Source: Paraburkholderia kururiensis
GTDB taxonomy: Bacteria > Pseudomonadota > Gammaproteobacteria > Burkholderiales > Burkholderiaceae
Direction: 5' to 3'
Length of the DNA stretch: 34,429 nt
NCBI RefSeq assembly: GCF_034424375.1
Contig: NZ_CP139966.1
Span: 1 to 34,429 of the forward strand
Shown here: positions 14,546 to 22,295 of the stretch, piece by piece
How positions within the stretch are numbered: the stretch's first letter is position 1
Layout of the letters: each line of letters opens with the position of its first letter
Translations under genes and position numbers: made by a program
The notes under the pieces: generated by a model
The model's input: the letters and a program-made list of their open reading frames with translations, nothing else
What the model was told of the DNA's origin: nothing
Database searches by the model: none

Positions 14546-16207
14546 ATGACCCAATTCAACACCATGAACGAGGCCGTCAAGGTCGGATCAAGCGCCGTAC
14601 TCGACAGCGCCCACATCGGCGATATCCGCGGTGCCTTTGGCACCATCAAGCTCGGCGACCACAGCGCGCGCACAAGCTGGAAACAGCGTTGGCAAACCCT
14701 GCTCGCGATCCTTGGCCCAGGCCTGATCGTGATGGTTGGCGACAACGATGCGGGGGCCTTCGGTACCTACACGCAAGCCGGACAAAACTACGGCACCTCG
14801 TTGCTCTGGACCCTTTTGCTGCTGGTGCCTGTTCTGTATGTCAATCAAGAAATGGTGTTGCGCCTTGGTGCGGTTACCGGCGTGGGGCACGCTCGCCTCA
14901 TTTTTGAACGGTTCGGCAAGTTCTGGGGCGCATTCAGCGTCATCGACCTGTTCCTGCTCAATGCCTTGACCATCGTGACCGAGTTCATTGGCATCAGCCT
15001 CGGGCTCGACTACCTGGGCGTCTCACGCATCTGGGGTGTAGGCATCGCGGCGGTGATCATCATCGGTGCCGCCAGTACGGGCGACTTCCGCCGCTTCGAG
15101 CGGTTTTCGTTGTTCCTGGTGTTTGCAAGCTTGCTGCTGATTCCAATCGTGATCATGGTCCACCCGGCCCCCACGCAGATCGCCCACGACTTTCTGGTAC
15201 CGCAAATGCCCAAGGACAGCAAACTCAGCGAGGTCATGCTGCTCATCATCGGCATCGTGGGCACTACTGTCGCTCCTTGGCAACTTTTCTTCCAGCAGAG
15301 CTACGTCATCGACAAGCGCATCACTCCTCAGTTCATCAAGTACCAAAAGGCCGACCTCTGGATTGGCATCGTCATGGTGGTTGTGGGTGCCGTAGCCATG
15401 ATCGCTTTCGCAGCGCAAACCTTTGGCGGACAACCGGAATTCGGAAACTTCACCGACGCGCTGGGCATCGCCAACGGACTTGAAAAATACTATGGCCGCG
15501 TACCTGGCGTTTTCTTCGCCATCGCGCTCATCGACGCATCCATCATCGGTGCTTTGGCTGTTTCACTCTCTACAGCGTATGCCATTGGAGACACGCTTGC
15601 CGTGAAGCACTCCCTGCACCGCAAGCCCAGCGACGCCAAAGCCTTCTATGCGGTCTATATTGGCCTGATCATCGTTGCAGCTGCCTTGGTGCTCACACCC
15701 GGCACACCACTGGGATTGCTCACTAATCTGGTCCAGACCCTGGCTGGGGTTCTGTTGCCAAGCGCCACGGTCTTCCTGCTCTTGTTGTGCAATGACAAGG
15801 CCGTTTTGGGTCCTTGGGCCAATTCAAAGAGGCTCAACTGGTTCACTGCCGCCATCATTGCCGTGCTGGTAATGCTCTCGGTGATTCTTACCGCTGCGGT
15901 GCTGTTTCCGGACATCAGCGACGCGCACATCCTGGGGGTGCTGATCGGCGGCACCGTCATCGGCGCGGTCCTGGCTTTCGCAGTCAAGCTCTACGAGCGC
16001 AAACAAGGCGTTCAAGCTATCGAGGACAACCTTCCGGCAATGACCCAAGCAGAGCGTGACAACTGGCGCATGCCCGCGATGGAAACCCTTGCCCCCGCGC
16101 GGTTGAGCCTATCGAGCCGCATGTGGATGCTGGTGCTGCGCGGGTACCTCGTGATCGCCGCTGGGCTTCTGATTGTCAAGCTCATTGTGCTGGCCGTGGC
16201 GAGTTAA
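14546..16207 (+). CDS. NRAMP-related metal transporter lacking the usual metal-site methionine
   Basis: This is a 553-residue protein with 11-12 predicted spans of the SLC11/NRAMP fold and a 45-residue N-terminal extension. In TM1 the usual DPGN is replaced by GDNDAG (residues 65-70). In TM6 the usual xxxMPH is replaced by TTVAPW (about 240-245), so the thiolate/thioether Met that favours Mn2+/Fe2+ is Ala. This combination resembles NRAMP-related Mg2+ transporters (NRMTs), suggesting uptake of Mg2+ or a hard divalent ion instead of classic MntH activity. The start has GGGAGAAACATC upstream. It is the only importer among the cargo. The family is certain; the ion is inferred. Confidence 0.85.
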   Translation: MTQFNTMNEAVKVGSSAVLDSAHIGDIRGAFGTIKLGDHSARTSWKQRWQTLLAILGPGLIVMVGDNDAGAFGTYTQAGQNYGTSLLWTLLLLVPVLYVNQEMVLRLGAVTGVGHARLIFERFGKFWGAFSVIDLFLLNALTIVTEFIGISLGLDYLGVSRIWGVGIAAVIIIGAASTGDFRRFERFSLFLVFASLLLIPIVIMVHPAPTQIAHDFLVPQMPKDSKLSEVMLLIIGIVGTTVAPWQLFFQQSYVIDKRITPQFIKYQKADLWIGIVMVVVGAVAMIAFAAQTFGGQPEFGNFTDALGIANGLEKYYGRVPGVFFAIALIDASIIGALAVSLSTAYAIGDTLAVKHSLHRKPSDAKAFYAVYIGLIIVAAALVLTPGTPLGLLTNLVQTLAGVLLPSATVFLLLLCNDKAVLGPWANSKRLNWFTAAIIAVLVMLSVILTAAVLFPDISDAHILGVLIGGTVIGAVLAFAVKLYERKQGVQAIEDNLPAMTQAERDNWRMPAMETLAPARLSLSSRMWMLVLRGYLVIAAGLLIVKLIVLAVAS

Positions 16208-16785
16208 GCGCCGCGCTGTGTAAGAAGCAGCATAAATGACCGTTTATAGGCTCGCTGTCCGTTGTTCAGTTTTATCCCATTTGCTTTGTACCACTACCGC
16301 TATTTCTCTGGGTAGGTTGTGTGCCTGCTAGCGATTGGTCTGGCTCAATGCTGCTGACCTGCCCACAGAAATCACACTACTGGCCTGCCCGTAAGCTGAC
16401 TGTGGTGGATGACTCTTAACAGCCCATGGCGGGTGCTCGATTTGATGAAGTGGCAGCTACATAGCTGCCTGTCGATCCCCGGTTGTCAATGACGGGTCTG
16501 GAGCAGCCAGATCACAAATGGCAAATACCGGTAAGTGCCTGTTGCAGCCGTTCAGACCCGCAGTCCAACGGTGCCAATATTCGGTTGAGGCCCAACATCC
16601 AGCACGACTCCACCGGCGGTTTTCAATTGCAAATAATCTGAGTCAGCGGCGACGGAATGCGAGTCGGTCGCTACGATTGCAAGTTCATTTGCAAATAATG
16701 TGAGTCTGACTGTGCGGTCAGTTGCAAATAATCTGAGTCGGAAAAGCCGCTGATTGCAAGTCGGGCCGTTTTCAAACGCGAGTCA
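16208..16785. other. Gene-free cargo stretch, likely an element remnant
   Basis: There are 578 bases without a convincing gene. The left part (16208-16620) shows no clear structure apart from GGCAGC-TACATA-GCTGCC (16452-16469). The right part contains three 18-bp direct repeats and ends where a PAP2-like frame breaks off. Confidence 0.45.
16627..16739. repeat. Three 18-bp direct repeats
   Basis: TTGCAAATAATCTGAGTC occurs at 16627-16644 and 16722-16739 and, with one change (G for C), at 16689-16706. Repeats of this size near one edge are typical of transposase-binding ends of IS21-like or similar elements. No transposase is present, so this may be a stranded end. Confidence 0.6.
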
Positions 16786-16920
16786 CTACAAGTAGTTGCC
16801 TATCACAAGGTTGAAGAACGATGCCAGCGGTTCCAGCGCTGCAGGTGTGCTCATGTTGATGGCTTGGAACAACGCGATGTTCAGACCACCCCAGTCGTAG
16901 AGAAAGAATTTCCAGCTCAT
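16786..16920 (-). pseudogene. Truncated PAP2-like phosphatase fragment coupled to cadA
   Basis: ATG 16920 overlaps the cadA stop (ATGA) and a 44-codon frame reads MSWKFFLYDWGGLNIALFQA, then more residues to ...NLVIGNYL and TAG. The start resembles the N-terminus of PAP2-family (undecaprenyl-diphosphatase-like) membrane phosphatases that commonly follow cadA in metal-resistance clusters; this is from memory. The usual protein is about 200 residues, so only the first fifth remains and the repeat-bearing remnant begins right after it. Confidence 0.5.
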
Positions 16921-19322
16921 TTGCGCAACAGCCTCAAGCCATTGCCAACGACGAGCAAGCTGGCCCCCATATCAGCAAACACCGCCATCCACATGGTCGC
17001 TTGACCCGTGAAGGTCAGTACCAGAAATACTGCCTTGATGCCAAGGGCCAGCACAATGTTTTGCATCAGCACCTGCGCCGTCGCACGCGACAGGCGCACG
17101 AAGGTCGGAATCTTGCGCAGGTTGTCGTCCATCAGGGCCACGTCGGCGGTCTCGATTGCGGTATCTGTGCCAGCCGCTCCCATTGCAAAGCCGATGTCCG
17201 CACGCGCCAAGGCCGGGGCATCGTTGATGCCATCACCGACCATGCCAACCTTGCCGCTTCGGGCCAGTTGCTCCACTTCGCGCAATTTGTCATCTGGGAG
17301 TAGGTTGCCTTGCGCACGGTCGATTCCGGCTTGTGCGGCAATGGCCTGTGCCGTATGGGGGTTGTCGCCGGTCAGCATCATGGTGTTGATGCCCAGTGCG
17401 TGCAGCTCGGCGATGGCGGTCCTGCTGCTGTCCTTGATGGTGTCCGCTACGGCGAATAAGGCATGTACCGCCTTTGCGCCTACCAACATCACGACGGTCT
17501 TGCCAGCGGTTTCCAGCGCAGCGATGCGCTGCTCCAGCTCTGGTGTGCACTGCCCCAGCTCTTCGAGCATCCGGTGGTTGCCCAGATGGTAGGTCGCACC
17601 GTTGATTTGGCCTTGCACACCCCGACCGGGCAGCGCGTTGAATTCGGCCACGTCGAGCAAGGCAACCCCGTCCGTCTGCGCGGCCTGTGCCACCGCCTTG
17701 GATACAGGATGGTCTGAGCGGGCCGCCAGACTGGCAGCGATGCTGCGGCTGTCCGAGGCGAGTGCATTGCCCCATGTGACAAAGTCGGTCTGTGCGGGCT
17801 TGCCGTGCGTGATCGTGCCGGTCTTGTCCAGAGCCAGCCAGCGCAGCTTGCGGCCTTCTTCCAGATAGACGCCACCTTTGATGAGAATGCCGTGGCGAGC
17901 GGCGGCGGCCAGGCCGCTGACGATGCTGACCGGTGTAGAGATCACCAGTGCGCACGGGCAGGCGACCACCAGCAGAACCAATGCACGGTAGATCCAGTCG
18001 AGCCATGCCGCACCCATGAACAGCGGCGGCAACAACGCGACGGCGATGGCAACGCCGAATACAACGGGGGTGTACCAGCGGGCGAACTGATCGACAAAAC
18101 GCTGAGTCGGCGCACGACTACCTTGCGCAGCCTCTACCGCGTGAATGATCCGGGCCAAAGTGGAGTTGTTGGCCAAGGCGGTGACGCGGTACTCGAACGA
18201 GCCGGATTCGTTGATCGTGCCAGCGAACACCGAATCACCGGGGGATTTTTCGACCGGGAGGCTTTCACCCGTGATCGGGGCTTGGTTGACGGCAGAGCGG
18301 CCTTCCAGCACCTCACCATCAAGGGCGATGCGCTCACCTGGTTTGACCCGGACGCGGGCGCCGATGGTGATTTGCTTGGCGCCCACCTCGCGCCATGTGC
18401 CGTCAGCCTGCTGTACCGTGGCCTGTTCCGGGGTCAGGTCGAGCAGGCCACGGATAGCGTTACGAGCGCGATCCAGCGATTTGGCTTCGATTACCTCGGC
18501 CAGCGCGAACAGTACCATCACCATTGCCGCTTCGGGCCAGTGGCCGATCAACATGGCACCCGTGACCGCAATCGACATGAGGGCGTTCATATTGAGATTA
18601 CGGTTCTTGAGCGCAATCCACCCCTTCTTGTAGGTGGAGAGGCCACCCGTGAAGACCGCGACAAGCGCCAGAACGACAACCGACCAGTGATTGCCGTTGT
18701 GGAGCCAGTAGACCGCCTCGGCCGCCGATGCAGTGACCAAGGAGATGCCCAGCGGCCACCAGTTGGTCGGCGTGGTCACAGGGGCGGCGGATGGAGATGC
18801 GACCTCTGCCGTGTCCACGACCTGCGCCTCGAATCCAAGCGCTTGCAGTGCCACGAGCACGTCTGGCAGAACCTGGTTCGCATGGCGTACCGACAGCGTG
18901 CGCTGCATCAGGTTGAAATCGAGATCAGCAACACCGGCCACGGTGCCGAGCTTGTTGCGGATCAACGTCTCTTCGGTCGGGCAATCCATCTTGGCAATGG
19001 ACAGCTTGGTCGTCTGCTCGGCCGACGCCTGATCCATGCGCACAGCTTGCATGCCGATGGCCTTCAGCGCCTGCTCGACGGGAGACAACGAAGGCAATTC
19101 GTGTTGCACGGCCAAGGTACGTTGCATCAGGTTGAATTCAAGACCCGCCACCCCCGCCAGACCGGCCAGTTTGCTTCGGATCAGCGCCTCTTCGGTCGGG
19201 CAATCCATGTTCTCGATGCGGTACACCGCTTGAGCCGATCCGGTTGCCAGCGGGGCCGGTGCCGTGGGTTGGATGATCGGCTCAGTCGTGCAGCCACACA
19301 CCTTTGAAGCGCATTCGCTCAT
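16917..19322 (-). CDS. cadA: Cd/Zn/Pb-exporting P1B-type ATPase
   Basis: This 801-residue P-type ATPase exports divalent soft metals across the inner membrane. Two N-terminal HMA-like domains each carry MDCPTEE (residues 39-45 and 112-118) instead of GMTCxxC, and CASKVCGC (4-11) adds a Cys cluster. TGES (351-354), the intramembrane CPC (455-457), the phosphorylation site DKTGT (499-503), TGDNPHTA and MVGDGINDAPALA are all present. CPC plus the C-terminal DMGASLLVV identify the ZntA/CadA group. It starts 85 bases from cadR on the other strand, with a MerR-type operator between. GGAG lies at seven bases from the ATG. Confidence 0.95.
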   Translation of the reverse strand: MSECASKVCGCTTEPIIQPTAPAPLATGSAQAVYRIENMDCPTEEALIRSKLAGLAGVAGLEFNLMQRTLAVQHELPSLSPVEQALKAIGMQAVRMDQASAEQTTKLSIAKMDCPTEETLIRNKLGTVAGVADLDFNLMQRTLSVRHANQVLPDVLVALQALGFEAQVVDTAEVASPSAAPVTTPTNWWPLGISLVTASAAEAVYWLHNGNHWSVVVLALVAVFTGGLSTYKKGWIALKNRNLNMNALMSIAVTGAMLIGHWPEAAMVMVLFALAEVIEAKSLDRARNAIRGLLDLTPEQATVQQADGTWREVGAKQITIGARVRVKPGERIALDGEVLEGRSAVNQAPITGESLPVEKSPGDSVFAGTINESGSFEYRVTALANNSTLARIIHAVEAAQGSRAPTQRFVDQFARWYTPVVFGVAIAVALLPPLFMGAAWLDWIYRALVLLVVACPCALVISTPVSIVSGLAAAARHGILIKGGVYLEEGRKLRWLALDKTGTITHGKPAQTDFVTWGNALASDSRSIAASLAARSDHPVSKAVAQAAQTDGVALLDVAEFNALPGRGVQGQINGATYHLGNHRMLEELGQCTPELEQRIAALETAGKTVVMLVGAKAVHALFAVADTIKDSSRTAIAELHALGINTMMLTGDNPHTAQAIAAQAGIDRAQGNLLPDDKLREVEQLARSGKVGMVGDGINDAPALARADIGFAMGAAGTDTAIETADVALMDDNLRKIPTFVRLSRATAQVLMQNIVLALGIKAVFLVLTFTGQATMWMAVFADMGASLLVVGNGLRLLRK

Positions 19323-19355
19323 GAGTAACTCCTGAAAATCTTCTATTCAGCCTCC

Positions 19356-19386
19356 ATTAAAATCTCTATAGTCACTATAGAGTCAA
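19356..19386 (-). promoter_or_regulatory. cadA promoter with CadR operator
   Basis: On the minus strand, -35 TTGACT (19386-19381) and -10 TTTAAT (19361-19356) are separated by an overlong 19-bp spacer. The spacer holds most of the perfect palindrome CTCTATAG-TCA-CTATAGAG (19364-19382). This is the hallmark of MerR-type control, in which metal-bound regulator untwists the spacer to activate cadA. Confidence 0.9.
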
Positions 19387-19407
19387 GTGATAATTGGAGA
19401 TTGATGC

Positions 19408-19848
19408 ATGGAAATCAGAATTGGCGACCTCGCCAAGCGCTCTGGGTGCGAGGTCGTGACCATCCGCTACTACGAGAAGGAAGGGCTACTGCCGAAGCCA
19501 GCGCGAAGCGGTGGCAACTTCCGGCTGTACGGTGAGGCGCACATTGAGCGCTTGCAATTCATCCGTCATTGCCGTTCGCTCGACATGACGTTGAGCGAGA
19601 TTCGCGCATTGCTGGGTCTGCGAGACAACCCGATGCAGGACTGTGGGGAGGTCAACACGCTGCTGGAGGCCCATATTCAACAGGTGGAAATGCGTGTGTC
19701 CGCGCTGTTGCAGTTAAAACGGCACTTGGTTGATTTGCGCGAGAAGTGTTCTGGCTCTCGATCTGTAGAGGCGTGCGGCATTTTGCAAGGGTTGGGCAAT
19801 TGCAATTGCCATGGTGAAAGTGCCACGAACAGTCAAACATCTGGGTAA
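19408..19848 (+). CDS. cadR: Cd(II)/Pb(II)-responsive MerR-family regulator
   Basis: This is a 146-residue protein: N-terminal MerR HTH (IGDLAKRSGCEVVTIRYYEK), a wing and a dimerisation helix. Metal-binding Cys are at 79, 114 and 123, the CadR/PbrR positions. A C-terminal CNCH patch (132-135) is CadR-like and replaces the His-rich tail of some members. It is divergent from cadA, with the operator between. It activates cadA when Cd2+ or a similar ion binds. Its own promoter overlaps the same operator, so autoregulation is expected. It is the last cargo gene, seven bases before the right inverted repeat. Confidence 0.92.
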   Translation: MEIRIGDLAKRSGCEVVTIRYYEKEGLLPKPARSGGNFRLYGEAHIERLQFIRHCRSLDMTLSEIRALLGLRDNPMQDCGEVNTLLEAHIQQVEMRVSALLQLKRHLVDLREKCSGSRSVEACGILQGLGNCNCHGESATNSQTSG

Positions 19849-19855
19849 GTAAGGG

Positions 19856-19893
19856 CTTAGCGTGCTTTATTTTCCGTTTTCTGAGGCGACCCC
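19856..19893. repeat. Right 38-bp terminal inverted repeat of the transposon
   Basis: On the minus strand it begins GGGGTCGCCTCAGAAAACGG and ends GCACGCTAAG, pairing with 8859-8896. TATGA follows directly as the target duplication. Confidence 0.95.
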
Positions 19894-19924
19894 TATGAGG
19901 CGCGAGGGCAGCTGCTCGGAGTCG

Positions 19925-20353
19925 CTAGGAATGAGAGCCGCAGGGGCCGTTCGCCCCTGACGCACGACCCAAACCCTTGTCGACCAGACACCAGCCCGCC
20001 CACGGGCCGGATTTCGAGCCGCAGAGGGCAAATCGACCCAACGGACCTCTCTTCTGCAAAGCTAACTGCTGCGGTGGTGAACCGAATACGCGGATTGCCG
20101 GGGCGGCAGGCCGCCGCGTTGAGCGGTCGGGATGGCCCGGAGGGACGGCCCGAGCGCGATTTAGGCGCGGTCTTAGGCGGGCGGTGCGGCCGCAGGACGC
20201 GCCGGGCGCCTTAGACCCCGGTATTGCGTCGAGGCAGGTTGACCGATGGTGTGTGCGGCAGATGAGGTTCAGCTGTCGCTTGGATGGTTCGAGGGGTCGC
20301 CTTGGCGTGTCGCTCGTGAGCGCGAGGATAAGAGCGATGGCGAGGATATAGCG
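19925..20353 (-). CDS. Doubtful small exported protein
   Basis: ATG 20353 opens MRYILAIALILALTSD, a plausible signal or anchor sequence, but the following 125 residues are Arg/Pro/Gly-rich and look like open frame in GC-rich DNA. The upstream GGCCTTTCC is a poor ribosome site. Real coding may be limited to the first 40-60 residues. No family is recognised. Confidence 0.3.
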   Translation of the reverse strand, partial: RYILAIALILALTSDTPRRPLEPSKRQLNLICRTHHRSTCLDAIPGSKAPGASCGRTARLRPRLNRARAVPPGHPDRSTRRPAAPAIRVFGSPPQQLALQKRGPLGRFALCGSKSGPWAGWCLVDKGLGRASGANGPCGSHS

Positions 20354-20358
20354 CATCG

Positions 20359-20386
20359 GAAAGGCCTTTTGAGTGGTTGGCCTTTC
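20359..20386. terminator. Hairpin GAAAGGCC/GGCCTTTC
   Basis: GAAAGGCC (20359-20366) and GGCCTTTC (20379-20386) form a perfect eight-pair stem. It could be a terminator facing the origin region. Confidence 0.4.
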
Positions 20387-20452
20387 TGTAGGATCAGGTT
20401 TTAGCCATTGGCGGTAGTGGACCACCCGGCGCGCAGCGCGCGCCGTTGTTCA

Positions 20453-20461
20453 TCTGGATAA
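20453..20461 (-). other. DnaA-box-like sequence
   Basis: TTATCCAGA on the minus strand differs from the DnaA consensus TTATCCACA at one position and lies at the edge of the origin region. A single site is weak evidence. Confidence 0.3.
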
Positions 20462-20508
20462 GGGGTGTCGCTGGGGTTGGTCACGGGCCGTAGGCCCGCA
20501 CTTGTTCT

Positions 20509-20555
20509 AACCCCTCACGGGGTGGCCGCGAAGCGGCCGGGGTGGGGTTCAACCG
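20509..20555. terminator. Compound GC-rich hairpin beside the origin
   Basis: GGCCGC-GAA-GCGGCC (20523-20537) sits inside flanking AACCCC/GGGGTT arms. The nested layout with a GAA loop recalls the structured element at 4283, although the sequence is different. Confidence 0.4.
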
Positions 20556-20588
20556 CGCGGAATTTCGAGTTGCCCACAGCCGGAGCGC

Positions 20589-20627
20589 ACGGTTAAAAAA
20601 CGGTTAAAGAAGGTTAGAAACGGTTAA
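20589..20627. repeat. Helically phased ACGGTTAA repeats
   Basis: Four copies, three exact ACGGTTAA plus AAGGTTAG, start at 20589, 20600, 20610 and 20620. The 10-11 bp period puts every site on one DNA face. They lie about 55 bases from the first iteron and are probably part of the origin. Confidence 0.65.
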
Positions 20628-20682
20628 CGCTCAAAAAATCGGCTGGAAACCCTTGCTGGACAAGGCTCGGAAGAATCAGGCT

Positions 20683-20971
20683 GTCGGTCAAAGCACGAAC
20701 TTCTGTCGGTCAAGATACGAACTTTTGTCGGTCAAAGTACGAATTTCTGTCGGTCAAGATACGAGTCCGTCGGTCAAGATACGAATCGCTGTCGGTCAAG
20801 ATACGAATCGAGTCAGGAGCCTCGTGGGAAGGCTACAAAATGATCGGAAAGCAAATATTTTTTCGTATCGTGGTAACACTTGGGCAAAACTGGCGAACGT
20901 TCGCCTCCGGGCACGGGCGCGCGGCACAATCTGTCGGTCAAAGTACGAATCGGCGTCGGTCAAGATACGAA
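20683..20971 (+). repeat. oriV iterons: eight 17-bp repeats in two groups
   Basis: GTCGGTCAAGATACGAA and close variants start at 20683, 20705, 20727, 20749, 20769 and 20791 (first group) and at 20933 and 20955 (second group). Spacing is 22 bp (once 20), about two helical turns. The 125 bp between groups includes an A+T-rich run (about 20855-20880), a likely melting region. The size and spacing match iterons bound by TrfA-type initiators. The array lies downstream of repA. Confidence 0.92.
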
Positions 20972-21023
20972 TCGTGAGAGCGGCTGAAACCCTTGTCCGT
21001 CTTGGGTTTCTACCTCATAGGGC

Positions 21024-21058
21024 AAAAAAAACCCGCCGAGCAGAGAGGCTGGGCGGGT
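21024..21058 (-). terminator. Rho-independent terminator of repA
   Basis: On the minus strand ACCCGCC and GGCGGGT form a stem (inner bases also pair partly) followed directly by eight T. It lies 32 bases past the repA stop. Confidence 0.85.
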
Positions 21059-21089
21059 GTACCGGTGCGGCGATAACAGGGCAGGATGG

Positions 21090-22082
21090 TTATTCGGCGA
21101 ATTCTAATTCCGGTGAGGTGCTGCTGGCCCGCTCCACGACGACAAGATCCTTGTCCGGCCCCATGATTGCCCAAGACTTCAGGAATTTCACGCGCTTGAG
21201 TTCGTCCAGCGCTTTTTCGACAAGTTCTCTCACATGCGCGAGGCGCACGCTTGTGAGGGCTGCGCCTTCACGGATCGTTTCGAGCTTGATTGGGTGCGGC
21301 TTGGCGTGGCTCGCCAGATAGCCATGCAGCCAGGTTGCAAGCCCTGCGGGGAGGTCGAGCCGCTGTGCCCATTCGACGCGGGTAAAGTGCCCTTTCCCGC
21401 CGAAGAGCCTCACCAGCGGCCGCGCGATCCGAACGGTGTAGTACCGCATCGGCTTGTTCGTCGTGGGGTTCTTCCACTCGAATTCCGGAATCATCGATAT
21501 GCCCTTACCGCTATCGTCTCCAAGGCGTTCGGAAATGACTTGCAGCGACGTGGCTTGCATTCGGGTAAGGCAGTCTCGCAGACGTTCATAGCTCGGTGTG
21601 TTGGTCGGCCACTGGATCGCCTTCAGAAAAGAGAGTGCGGTGAACTGAATCGGATTGCCGGCCGGTTGGCTCTTTGCCAGCTGGATCAACTGAAGCCAGA
21701 CAGTTTCATCGTCCTGCCGAAGCTCTTCACCTGTGTAAGTGATTTTCGCTGTACCGATCACGTAGATTTCATGGCTCTTCATGCGAATGCGCGGTTGCCG
21801 CTTGTTGCGAGCATTGAAGAGCGCCGATCGGAAAATCTCGTTTGGCAAGGCTCGGAACTGCTCAGGCCAGAACGGCAAGGCCAACTGCGAGTCGGTTGCC
21901 TCTTCAGCCTTTACTGCCAGACGTGCCTCTGCATCGCTGGCCGCTTGCATGAGGTTGGGAAACTTCGCCAGCAGTGAGTCGGCGGGCGTTGCTTTCGCAT
22001 CGACGGCCGCACGTGTGCGCCGCGTTTTCTTCGGTGCTGTCGCTGTGTCGTCGTCGGTCTTCGGTACAATCTTTTTAGCCAT
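21090..22082 (-). CDS. repA: TrfA-family replication initiator
   Basis: This is a 330-residue protein. ATG 22082 is chosen because the preceding 17 codons look non-coding. The N-terminal roughly 60 residues are basic and Ala/Thr-rich (KKTRRTRAAVDAK). The core contains LPNEIFRSALFNARNKRQPR followed by TYTGEELRQDDETVWLQLIQLAK split over a normal turn, a strong match to IncP TrfA proteins. Paired winged-helix domains follow (SYERLRDCLTRMQATSL and VRLAHVRELVEKALDELKR). It binds the 17-bp iterons to open oriV and recruit helicase. An attenuator-like hairpin lies in its leader. Confidence 0.88.
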   Translation of the reverse strand: MAKKIVPKTDDDTATAPKKTRRTRAAVDAKATPADSLLAKFPNLMQAASDAEARLAVKAEEATDSQLALPFWPEQFRALPNEIFRSALFNARNKRQPRIRMKSHEIYVIGTAKITYTGEELRQDDETVWLQLIQLAKSQPAGNPIQFTALSFLKAIQWPTNTPSYERLRDCLTRMQATSLQVISERLGDDSGKGISMIPEFEWKNPTTNKPMRYYTVRIARPLVRLFGGKGHFTRVEWAQRLDLPAGLATWLHGYLASHAKPHPIKLETIREGAALTSVRLAHVRELVEKALDELKRVKFLKSWAIMGPDKDLVVVERASSTSPELEFAE

Positions 22083-22117
22083 GTCTCTACGTCCGTTAGA
22101 GGTCTGGTCAGGCTCGG

Positions 22118-22137
22118 CGGGGTGTGTCAGCACCCCG
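22118..22137. promoter_or_regulatory. Palindrome in the repA leader
   Basis: CGGGGTG-TGTCAG-CACCCCG is a perfect seven-pair stem 36 bases before the repA ATG. It may be an operator or attenuator limiting initiator synthesis. Confidence 0.4.
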
Positions 22138-22182
22138 ACCTTGCCGCCATCTTAGCGGAGATTACCGCCCTTCCCTGCTTGT

Positions 22183-22279
22183 CCACGGCCCGTAAGCCTG
22201 TGGGAAACCGGCCGGGCGGCCCTGCCGCACGCAAGAGGCCGGTTTTCCATCAGGTCGCGGCCGACGGCCGCGAGGCGGT
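22183..22279 (+). repeat. Structured repeat element, copy 2
   Basis: This is the partner of 4283-4376. Outer stem 22199-22213/22237-22250, inner hairpin GCGGC-CCT-GCCGC (22216-22228), second hairpin TCGCGGCC-GAC-GGCCGCGA (22255-22273). Loops diverge while stems are kept by compensatory changes. It begins just past the 3' end of the coupling-protein operon (minus strand) and upstream of repA, so it could insulate the two units. Confidence 0.65.
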
Positions 22280-22295
22280 GGGCAAGCATCACGCA

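Larger units (their letters stand above)
8859..19893. mobile_element. Complete Tn3-family (Tn21 subgroup) transposon with metal-transport cargo
   Basis: The ends are 38-bp inverted repeats of the Tn21 type and the element is flanked by the direct repeat TATGA (8854-8858 and 19894-19898), the 5-bp target duplication expected of this family. Length is 11,035 bp. The order is tnpA-tnpR-res at the left, then a CDF exporter, a structured leader with an NRAMP-related transporter, and cadA/cadR at the right. No mer genes, integron or second transposase are present. Both ends and the duplication are intact, so this copy arrived by transposition and could still be active. Confidence 0.95.

Noticed and set aside
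17805..19307. 500-codon plus-strand frame opposite cadA
   Set aside because: Complementary-frame shadow of a clearly recognised P-type ATPase; its composition is not protein-like.
8859..19893. Mercury-resistance transposon
   Set aside because: The ends and tnpA/tnpR are of the Tn21 group, but no mer genes are present and the cargo is different.
20683..20971. Regular short repeats resembling a CRISPR array
   Set aside because: The repeats are 17 bp with only 3-5 bp between them, sit next to a TrfA-like gene and have no cas genes; they are iterons.
20653..21321. 222-codon plus-strand frame over the origin
   Set aside because: It runs through the iterons, giving a repetitive, low-quality translation, and overlaps the end of repA on the other strand.
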